Source: Laburnicola sp. R22_1 (lineage: Eukaryota > Ascomycota > Dothideomycetes > Pleosporales > Didymosphaeriaceae). Taken from it: a stretch of 64,000 nucleotides of DNA. Location: assembly GCA_014281115.1 (NCBI GenBank), contig JACONQ010000008.1:682001-746000 (forward strand), in the 5' to 3' direction. The notes under the pieces were generated by a model that did not search any database, was not told the DNA's origin, and saw only the letters and a list, made by a program, of their open reading frames with translations. The position numbers were made by a program, and so were the translations under genes. Below are positions 10,330 through 19,800 of the stretch, piece by piece; the stretch's first letter is position 1, and every line of letters begins with the position of its first letter.

Positions 10330-10746
10330 ATGCAGTTCACCACCGGATCCCTCGTCTTCCTAGGCCTCGCCACCTTCAGCACTCTTGCGAATGCCCAACA
10401 AGTCGCCTACGGTCAGCAACTCCAGAACAACGACCAGACCAACCACTGGGTGACCTGGAAGGAGCACGAACACGCATGCCCCGGCATGCAAGTCCTAGAC
10501 GTTCTCACGAAAGACCCTTGTGCCCAGCCCTTCAACCTCGGTACGGTGCGGTACACCCTCACCGGCTGTTCCGGCGACAGCGGCCATCCCACCGCCATTC
10601 TTGACTCTTCTGGTCTCCAGGTCGGCGGATGCACCGCCAACGACAATGACAAGATCAACTGCCACGATGGCCTTCACGATATCATCAAGCACGGCGTGTG
10701 CACCATTATTAGTGGCAAGCGGGCCATGAAGCGGGACTTTGAGTAG
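10330..10746 (+). CDS. Small secreted cysteine protein, effector candidate, 138 aa
   Basis: Single exon. Residues 1-22 are a clear signal peptide (MQFTTGSLVFLGLATFSTLA, cleavage after ANA). The mature protein has six cysteines (HAC, DPC, TGC, GGC, INC, GVC), enough for three disulphides, and is polar, with His and Asn/Asp clusters. The C terminus carries basic pairs (GKRAMKR) that could be processed by a Kex2-type protease. No known domain recognised. A good TATA box and a C/A-rich leader suggest strong transcription. Its position directly beside a large transposon nest (11053 on) is common for fungal effectors, but an effector role is inference. Confidence 0.75.
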   Translation: MQFTTGSLVFLGLATFSTLANAQQVAYGQQLQNNDQTNHWVTWKEHEHACPGMQVLDVLTKDPCAQPFNLGTVRYTLTGCSGDSGHPTAILDSSGLQVGGCTANDNDKINCHDGLHDIIKHGVCTIISGKRAMKRDFE

Positions 10747-11052
10747 TGCGGTTGTTAGTGGCAAGCGGTTTATCAAGAACTAGAAGGACAATTCATCAAT
10801 ACCCAAGTGGCTTTGGTAATTGGCGTCAAGACTTTATCTCTTATCTTTTGTAGCTTCTCTATAAAGCGGTCCCTTCTTTATTACAGTTTATATATTTATA
10901 GTAGAGCATAGATATAAAAATAACTTTATTAGGAAAGTTTTTTTACTTAACTGTGCATAGATGTGCGCATATATGCGCATTTTTATATAGGCAATTTGCT
11001 AGTATAAAAATGCTTAAAGATATATAAATATGTGTAGATATATATAGACTTC
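10747..11052. other. AT-rich 3' flank, insertion target of the MULE/Copia nest
   Basis: Becomes TA-rich from about 10860, with no gene. Its last bases (ACTTC at 11048-11052) are the left copy of the Copia target duplication. Confidence 0.6.
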
Positions 11053-11233
11053 TGTGGGCGGGCAGGCATATGAGGACAACAAGCTGTATTGCTATTTGCA
11101 GAAAAGAGAGTGGAGTGAGGAGTCTACCAAGGAAGAAAGGAGAGGGCGAGAGCTTTATCTTGAGGGTAGTAGTCTGTGCACCTGAATGGAACCTTCTACA
11201 CACACCACCTCTGACGTAAGTCACGTGGCTACA
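11053..11233 (-). repeat. Copia 3' LTR
   Basis: Begins TGTGGGCGGG and ends GTGGCTACA on the plus strand (TG...CA ends). It is bordered on the inner side by CCCCCC, the complement of a polypurine tract (AGCTGGGGGG on the minus strand). Nearly identical to 30265-30445. Confidence 0.92.
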
Positions 11234-11259
11234 CCCCCCAGCTGCGGTGTACCTACACT

Positions 11260-12960
11260 AAAGCTGATGCTCTGTACTATACTAGAATAGGTAGTAAACG
11301 ATAGAATCTGAAGTAGAGTCCTCCTTAAGCTTCTTCTATAGATATCCTTTGACGTCTTGCATGCTAAGTTGCCTTATAAAGTTGGTGTGCTTTTGACGTA
11401 CAAGGCTCTTAGTAAGTCTGTTGGCTGGCATCTGATTAGTAGCCTTCCACTGGACTAATATACGTCCTTCTGCCTGTTCTTGTCTTAGCCAATGCTAGTA
11501 AGTGTTAACGTGGCGTAGTTTTGTGAATAGCTTGTCCTTATCCTTGGTAATGATCCCTACTGTCTGTAGGTTATCGCAGTAGATCGCTAACGTAGTCTCT
11601 AGGTCGAAGTTAATGTTCTTAAAGAGTTGATTCTAAGCTTGAAGCTCGCTAGCAGCTGTTAATAGAGCTAGAAGCTTTGCTTTAGTAGTTAACTTTGTAA
11701 CTAAGCGTTATAGAGTTGCTTTCTAATCAATAGGCATACCGTAAAGCACAAATAGGTATCCCTAAGAGCTCCGCCTAGTCTCTAAGTTGTCTGCAAAAGC
11801 TGCGTCTAATGCTCTGTAGAATAGTGGTTCTCTATTAGCTAGTCTTGCACCCCCTAAGCTTAAGCTTAGGTAAATAGCTTGACTGCTAGTGTCTCCTTAA
11901 GCTCCTATAGCTAACCTCTTCGTCCTGACCAGATACTTCCACACATAATATGCTGCGCTGACATGCTTCTGTCCTAGATTCTGTAGATAATAAGATAGTT
12001 CTAAGTGAGCATGTGCGACGTCTGGCCGTGTGTACATCGCTATGTAGGCTAGCGATCCGACAAGTTCTTGATAGAGTTTCGTACGCTGATCCTCTGGCTC
12101 TTCTGTGCTCAGGCCAAGATGGCCATCTGCTAGCGGTACTGCTGGGTATCTTGTGCTTGTGATGTTGTACTTCTTCGCCACCTTGTCTATAAAGCTGTCT
12201 TGGAGCAGCCACATCCACTTCTACTTACGGTCTTGAATAACTCGTATGCCTAGGAACCACTTTAGCTCTCCTAGGTATTGTGTGTTGTAGGTTGCTCTTA
12301 GCTGTCTGTTGAATAGATAGTATGCGTCTTAATTGCTGCGGGATACAGCTACCACTATATCATTAACAAAGAAGAAGACAATAAGCTGGTTACTGCTGTA
12401 TAGACAGGGCACTCCAGGCACCTATCTCAGTCCCATCTTCTTAAGCGTTGCAGTGAGATGCTTGTACCATAGTTGTGGCGCGTCACGGAGTCCGTATAGA
12501 GCGCGCTTGAGCTCTAGCAGTTTTCCAAGTTCTTTATCGTATCCTTTTGGACAGCGTACGTAGGTAAGTCGATCGAGCTCCGCATTGAGAAAGGCATTGA
12601 GTACATCGTACTGGTATAGATCTAGGTCGAAGGCTGCTGCCAGGGCGATAAGGCATCGGAAGATCTTCGCAGCCAGTGTAGCTGCGTATGTGTCGCCCTA
12701 GTCTTGCTGCAGATCTCCTCAGACAACTAGTTGAGCTTTGAATTTGTAGAGGTATCCATCTTCGTTGAACTTGTACGAGAATACCCATATAAGTGGTAGC
12801 ACCTTAGCATCTGCTTGCTTAGCGAGCTCTATAGCTCTTCCAAAGCATCTACGATTGATAACACTGTCGATCTTAACTCTGCTTGCCTTCTTAAACTCAG
12901 CACTAAATAGGTGACGATCTAGATCCTTCCACCTCTTTAACTCTGGTGGCAGCTAATCAC
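11260..12960 (-). pseudogene. Copia reverse transcriptase and RNase H, with stops
   Basis: The minus strand carries the RVT_2 region. The catalytic box reads FFVNDIVVA near 12365 instead of FVDD, so the first of the two metal-binding aspartates is Asn. An open block at 12214-11897 contains YQELVGSLAYIAMYTRPDVA, the conserved linker before RNase H. RNase H follows with TKAKLLAL and YCDNLQTV. Several TAG/TAA codons break the frame. Confidence 0.85.
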
Positions 12961-12999
12961 GATGTAGTTAAGTCTTTGGCGCCTCGCTAAGTAGCTTTG

Positions 13000-14045
13000 C
13001 TAGTGCTGTGGGGTTAATACAGGCAGCAAATGTTGCCAGATACGTGCTAAAGCTCTTTGGCTTCTAACTTCGCTTACCCTCTATTACGTTCTCCTGTGAT
13101 AGTTGACTAGCAATCTCCTCTTGTCGCTTTGCGTTGTTTGTTGTTCGATTTAGCTCTTTTCCCTCTAGAGCTAGAGTGTAGCCTTTCCCCTAGCCTGTGT
13201 TGTCTAGTGACTAGCGCAGTCCGTGCTTCTCTAGTGTCTCTTCTAGAGTCATAAGAGCTAGTTAAGTATCCTTAATCTTAGCCTTGGATTCAGAGTCAAA
13301 CTCAAGCTCTAGCTTAGGCTTATAGGAATAGTCTTCTAGTGTAGACAGCTAATCGATTAATATGTCGCTGTGATTAGGCGTCTCCTTAATGTCGAGCACC
13401 TCTGCTGCCTCACAAATATAACTCTTCTCTGCGTACTTTTCTTGCTTATTGTGGAGCTTGCCTCGCAGAAAGACAACGTCTTGGGTTCGTATAACTTGTC
13501 CAATTGTTGGTAACCATACTCGAAATATGTTGGTTGAATCAAAGCCTACTAGGTGGCCAATCAGAGCTCGAGATTCGAGCTTGTCTCCCCTAGGTAGCTT
13601 CTTGTTGAGCACATACGCTCTCGCTCCGATCACCTCAAGGTGAGCGACTGATGGCTTCACTCCCTTGACTTTGGTGTACGGGCATTCCCATCGTATCGCT
13701 TCGGTTAGTGTACGATTGAGTAGATATATAGCTGACATAACGCACTTGTTGGCGTACGCCTTCGGTAGGCCTGCGTGTAGGCGTATAGCTCTGCCTCGAA
13801 TTATAATAGATTTGCCTGCGCGTTCAATGGCTCCGCTCTAAGCTTCTGTAGCTCTAGCCTTAATAGCGATTCTAAGATCTCTACAGAGCACTAGCAGCTT
13901 AACATATCCAGTCTCTATGTCCAGCCTTATAATAATAACTTAACTCTAGAATTGCCGCTTTATCTTGGCCAGTAATCACTTAAAGACCTTTGTTAGAGTA
14001 GCCTTTGTCTTATCTAGTATATAGCATCCTTTATGCTACTTTGTG
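13000..14045 (-). pseudogene. Copia integrase, C-terminal half
   Basis: Minus strand: YILDKTKATLTKVFK just inside 14045, then AGKSIIIRGRAIRLHAGLPKA (catalytic core with the family's ARA/W context), MSAIYLLNRT at 13738 and LIGHLVGFDSTNIFRVW near 13550. The integrase is cut at 14046/28133 by the inserted element; the N-terminal part resumes at 28134 in the same reading frame. Confidence 0.85.
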
Positions 14046-14350
14046 TAACGTCCCTCACTGCGTAGCGAGAAACACTGTGTGCCGAGAAAAATGAGGGGTA
14101 CTTTGACTTTCAGCAACCAGAAAACCCATGCGCATGACGAATATTGCTATAATCCTACGAGAATAATCTGCTGTAGCTAATTCTAAATGTTCATGTTTCA
14201 CCTTGCCCAAATATTACGTTCGCATCGTCGCTTCCGCGCCTGATTTGTACAGCGCCGTGTGTCGTGGCACAACAGGCTTCCCTCCCAATAGCGTCAGCCT
14301 CAAGCCTTTTTCGCTCCGAGCTTTTGTAGAATAGCCTGATCCTGCTCTTA

Positions 14351-15672
14351 CTGTGGTATCCGGCCGAAGTAGTGTAGGTGGGTCGCGCACAGCAGGGGTG
14401 CGCATCCTATGTAATTAAATACGACTTTCTGACAAATCCACATTTAGCGTCACCCAATTTGTATAGAGATACGTGTTTCTTTGTCGCGCTTCTTCATCCC
14501 CACGTCACCCGCATAATGTCCGAACCACCTTCTACACCTCGCTATTGATACCTTACCCGCGATGAGGCTGTAGAGGCACGCGCCCTACGTCGAGCAGGCC
14601 ATACCTACGACTTTATCGCTAACTAGCTTTAATGTACAAAGAGACAAGTTGGCTACGCAGTTACTAAGGATCGCGTCACGCCCAAGAAGCGCTCTGGTCG
14701 CCCACCTCGCCTTACGGATGCCTAAGTTGATCAACTTGAGGCATATATATGATCCTCGCGTAGTAATAGGCAGCTAAGCTATCTCTAGCTTGCTAAGGGA
14801 CCTTTTGAGCACTGGGGAGTTGGCGAATATACAATTAGGAGTGCTCTACGAAGGAGAGGGTACAGACGCTGTGTAGCCCGTGCTAAGCCTCCTCTTACTG
14901 AGCAAAATCGGCAGATACGCCTTGCGTGGGCAGAGGCTCATATTAACTGGGAACCCTGGCAATGGTGGAGGATCCTATGGAGTGATGAAACATGGATCAC
15001 GGGTGGACGTTACAGAAAAGTATAGGTAACAAGGCGACTAGGAGAGGAGCTAGAGGATACCTGCCTAGTAGAGAAGATCCGCAGAAAGCGTGGGTGGATG
15101 TTCTGGGGCTGCTTCTCTGGCATGTCTAAAGGTCCTTATCTGTTCTGGGAGAAGGAGTGGAAGTCAATTAATAAGGAGAGCTACTGTGAGCGGATTGTAC
15201 CACTTATTGATGGCTGGTTACGTCTAAATCCTCACCTAAGCTTCATGCAAGATGGGGCACTAGGGCACTCAGCTGCGTACACAATAGAGGAGCTTTCTTA
15301 AAGAGGGATTTATCCTATCTTTTGGCTAGCATTCTCCTTAGATCTTAACCCTATTGAAGCTGTGTGGAACAAGATGAAGGACTATATAGAGGTGAATTAC
15401 CCTGATTAAGAAGGTGGGAGACAGCCAACATATGATCAACTGCGTAGGATAGTACAGGAAGCCTGGGAGTCGATCACTGTAGAACAGTTAAGGAGCTTAT
15501 TGATAGCATGCCAGCTCGATGCCGGGCTGTGATTGATGCCGAAGGCGGTCATACAAAGTACTGAAATTTGTATGTAATATTAGACAGAAACAGAAAGGTT
15601 GCATTTAATTACATAGGATGCGCACCCCTGCTGTGCGCGACCCACCTACACTACTTCGGCCGGATACCACAG
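14351..15672 (+). mobile_element. Tc1/mariner element, copy A
   Basis: About 70-bp inverted ends beginning CTGTGGTATCCGGCCGAAGT, TA on both sides (14349-14350, 15673-15674), 1,322 bp long. This is the standard size and target for Tc1/mariner. Confidence 0.9.
14515..15564 (+). pseudogene. Tc1/mariner DD34E transposase, copy A
   Basis: Starts at ATG 14515 (MSEPPSTPRY). Helix-turn-helix segment with RDEAVEARALRRAGHTYDFI; catalytic aspartates in WSDETWIT and MQDGALGH; glutamate in FSLDLNPIEAVW. The spacing from the second Asp to the Glu counts as 34 residues, so DD34E. The C terminus reads MPARCRAVIDAEGGHTKY. Broken by several stops and by a 1-bp deletion near 15491 (AAGGAGC where copy B has AAGGGAGC). 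A 67-residue block at 15098-15301 is intact and identical in copy B. Confidence 0.88.
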
Positions 15673-16838
15673 TACAACCCCCTCCAATACCAGGAAGTCA
15701 TCATCAGCCCTATGCGCGCTGCGAGGCGCGATTTCATGCAGGGCCGCCCCGTCGATCAGTACTTCCATCGGAAGCGAACTACCGATCCTGGCTAATGCGA
15801 GATGACCCCGCACGTCTTACCTCATGCACCAGTGGGTATTTTATTATACGATATGTACAATATGTGGCTGTGCGAGTTGCATAAGCGTTTGGATTATCCC
15901 TAATCCGACACAGGATTGGGAGGACTTAAGGGCACGGCACTTGTTTAGTTAGCCGACGCGTTTTAGCGTCGCAACCACTCGACACGGTATTATACAACTT
16001 CAAGATACGACCTAACGCACAGCGATACCATCGCGCCGCCCCTGAGTGCCGAGATCCGCCGTTGTCCCTTCCGCTGACCGAACGAAAGACCTGCTTAAGC
16101 CACCACGTCCTTATGCTTCTTGAGCCTACCGGCGCCGATTCTTAGACCAAGCAGCAGCCGAGATGTAGTCTTGGCTTGTTGAAGGGGAATACAGTTATAT
16201 GGTCAGATAGAGTAGGGAGGCACTAGAAATCGAAGCCTGCGCGTCGGCGAGTGGGTTTAGTGCCACAGGCCGCACGCCATCGTTGCAAACACATACGAAG
16301 GTGGGAAGGCCCCGCATGCTCAGGCGATACAGCTGCTGTACTGTCAAACAACCAGCGGCTGCATACATGAAGCACTGCAATCTCTAGGGCCGTAGAGGTG
16401 TGCTTTAGTTCGACCTAGGAGGGTGGCGAGGAGTTTTGGGTTGTTTATGGTGGCCATGCTTAGCAAGACCCTACACCATCTACAGCTGCATACAGCACTC
16501 TTCTCTTCAGCCATATCTACAAACCATCGCCTCCGGCGCAAGGTCTGTGCCGGTGCGGGTCGACCGCCCTCCCTACTAGCGGTGGCGAGCTAAAGTATCA
16601 TACAAGCTAAGCCTTTACTAACGAATTCACCTAAAATTGCTGCTTCAAGATGCTTCCTGTTAATTAATGCCGTCTAGCATATCCGCCTAACGTAATCGGG
16701 TTACGATAGCATTAAGGCAAATATGTACGCCGTAAAATAAGTCCTATAACTTACCACTCTTAGCACTTTCCACAACGAACCTAAGCGTCATACAACAATA
16801 GTAACAATAGATTGGATAAGTTTAGGCTAATATGTAGC

Positions 16839-19800
16839 TTAATAAGGAAGGTTTGCGTACGACTGCAGCAGCTTGACCACCGCTTCGCATCCGTTCTGTG
16901 CCGCCCACTGTAGCGGTGTCCATCCGTTATTGTCCTTTAAGTCCATATTGGCCTTGCCTGTCTCAAGGAGCAGCTTGACTACCCCCACGGCCATTTTCGC
17001 CTTTAGGAGCCGTTTCTTGTTTTGTTGTTCAAGCAGCATGAGTTGCATCTGATAATCTTGGAGGGCGTGATTTGAACCAGCTTGGGTTCTGCATGCAAGC
17101 TTTTCTTGTATAGCCTTTCCTTGTGCCGCCCAGGAAAGCGGCGTCCGTCCGTCCTGGTCCCTTGAGTCAACATCGACCTTGCCTGTGTCCAGCAGCAGCT
17201 TAACCACCGCCTCGTGTCCGTTCTGTGCCGCCCAGGAAAGCGGCGTCCGTCCGTCCTGATCCTTCGAGTCAACATCGACCTTTCCTGTGTCCAGCAGCAG
17301 CTTGACCACCGCCTCGTGTCCGTTCTGTGCCGCCCAGGAAAGCGGCGTCCGTCCGTCCTGATCCTTCGAGTCGACATCGACCTTGCCTGTGTCCAGCAGC
17401 AGTTTGACCACCACCTCGTGCCTGTTCTGTACCGCCAATGATAGCGGTGTCCATCCGTCCTGATCCTTCGAGTCAACATCGACCTTGCCTGTGTCCAGCA
17501 GCAGCTTAACCACCGCCTCGTGTCCGTTCTGTGCCGCCCAGGAAAGCGGCGTCCGTCCGTCCTGATCCTTCGAGTCGACATCGACCTTGCCTGTGTCCAG
17601 CAGCAGCTTGACCACCACCTCGTGCCTGTTCTGTACCGCCAATGATAGCGGTGTCCGTCCGTCCTGGTCCCTTGAGTCAACATCGACCTTGCCTGTGTCC
17701 AGCAGCAGCTTGACCACCGCCTCGTGTCCGTTCTGTGCCGCCCACGATATCGGCGTTCGTCCGCTCTGATTCTTCGAGTCAACATCGACCTTGCCTGTGT
17801 CCAGCAGCAGCTTGACCACCACCTCGTGCCTGTTCTGTACCGCCAATGATAGCGGTGTCCATCCGTCCTGATCCTTCGAGTCAACATCGACCTTGCCTGT
17901 GTCCAGCAGCAGCTTGACCACCGCCTCGTGTCCGTTCTGTGCCGCCCAGGAAAGCGGCGTCCGTCCGTCCTGATCCTTCGAGTCACCATCGACCTTGCCT
18001 GTGTCCAGCAGCAGCTTGACCACCACCTCGTGCCTGTTCTGTACCGCCAATGATAGCGGTGTCCGTCCGTCCTGGTCCCTTAAGTCAACATCGACCTTGC
18101 CTGTGTCCAGCAGCAGTTTGACCACCACCTCGTGCCTGTTCTGTACCGCCAATGATAGCGGTGTCCATCCGTCCTGATCCTTCGAGTCAACATCGACCTT
18201 GCCTGTGTCCAGCAGCAGCTTAACCACCGCCTCGTGTCCGTTCTGTGCCGCCCAGGAAAGCGGCGTCCGTCCGTCCTGATCCTTCGAGTCAACATCGACC
18301 TTTCCTGTGTCCAGCAGCAGCTTGACCACCGTCTCGTGTCCGTTCTTTGCCGCCCATAATAGCGTCGAGTCAGAATCGACCTTGCCTGTGTCCAGCAGCA
18401 GTTTGACCACTGCCTCGTGTCCGTTCTGTGCCGCCCAGGAAAGCGGCGTCCATCCGTCCTGGTCCTTCGAGTCAACATCGACCTTGCCTGTGTCCAGCAG
18501 CTGTTTGACCACCACCTCGTGTCCGTTCAGTGCTGCCCACGAGAGCGGCGTCCGTCCGTCCCTGTCCTTCGCGTCGACGTCGACCTTGCACTTGTCTAGC
18601 AGCAGCTTAACTATCGCCTCAAGTCCGTTCATTGCTGCCCCTAAGAGCGGCGTCAATCCATACCTGCCCTTCGCGTTGACATTGACCTTGCCCGTGTCCA
18701 GCAGCAGCTTAACTATCGCCTCGTGTCCGTTCAGTGCTGCCCGCCAGAGCGGCGTCCGTCCGTCCCTGTCCTTCGCGTCGACGTCGACCTTGCCTGTGTC
18801 TAGCAGCAGCTTGACTATCGCCTCATTTCCAAGTTCTGCTACATAAGAGAGTACGCTCCTTCGATTCGAGAATTGGAAATTGCGTCCCAGGCTTTGTTCC
18901 CCTTTGTTCTCGTAATAATGGGCCTGGATTTCATTAAGGTAACTTCCGGGAAGCCGATCCTTAGAGAGAGCATCTACAAATGCTTGGAGAGCCTCCCCAC
19001 TTCTGGTTGCCAACGCTGCGAAGAGAGGGGGTCCATACCGCTCTTTTCCAACCTCAAGACAGGAGATGGCGGATGGGTGCGCTCTAATAAGGGAGGACAG
19101 GTTACGCTCCCCTAACACATAGAGTATGCTTACTTCTTCTGTGTGCCTACGTACTTCATGCTTCTCAAACAAGTTGTCTAGCTGAATCCAGGAAGGTTGT
19201 AGAAAGCTTAGGATAAAGTTCCCCTGAGCAATACCACTTCCTTCTGCCAAATCTGCATGGTACAGGGCGTTCTGCACAGCGTATTCCAGGAAAGGAAACA
19301 TATTATTCGCTGACTTGCGCAAGTCTGCGGCCTGCTGCGATAAGGCCTTCGGAAGGCTGTTGGGGATTTTTAGAGGAGTAAAAACATCCATACTCATGTA
19401 GGTGAGGCAGCATTGCTTTAGCTGCTCGTGACTTTGGCCCTGGAGATTGCTTCTAAGGTGGGGCCAGACGTCGCCTAGACCATCTTCTTTTAGGAGAAAG
19501 TCCCTTACTGACTCGTGAATAAACTGAACCGTCCGATTCTTGGATGTCGTTATCTCGGCCAGGCCTTTCGAAGAGTCGAGTATGAATAATTTGATTGCGT
19601 CTTTGGTGATCTCGTCAGGATCCCACTTTGATACTGCTTCAGACTCAACCCCGGAAAGAACAGCAAAGTACAGCTGCTCTGGACTCAACGGCTGCTTCGC
19701 GAAAAGCACCCATTGGATGCACAGTACCAATTCGTCTCTGTTGTGCGAGTCGCGCGTCAAGATATCGCGAAACAGTGTGTGGAGGTCGCCAGGAATCTCC

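Larger units (their letters stand above)
14048..16580. repeat. Left inverted arm
   Basis: Matches the reverse complement of 21919-28131 (minus the hAT). The outer 150 bp or so differ at roughly one base in ten; from about 14205 to 16541 the arms are almost identical; similarity fades between 16545 and 16580. Parts outside the mariner (15675-16540) contain short frames but no recognised gene. Confidence 0.88.

Noticed and set aside
17003..18478. Long Arg/Thr/Trp-rich frames on the same strand and Ser-rich frames on the other strand
   Set aside because: They are out-of-frame shadows of the ankyrin coding repeats; periodic codon use keeps them open.
17105..18835. Regular ~100-bp repeats that could be mistaken for a CRISPR or satellite array
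   Set aside because: The repeat is a codon-exact 102-bp unit within one long open frame and encodes ankyrin repeats; there are no spacers.
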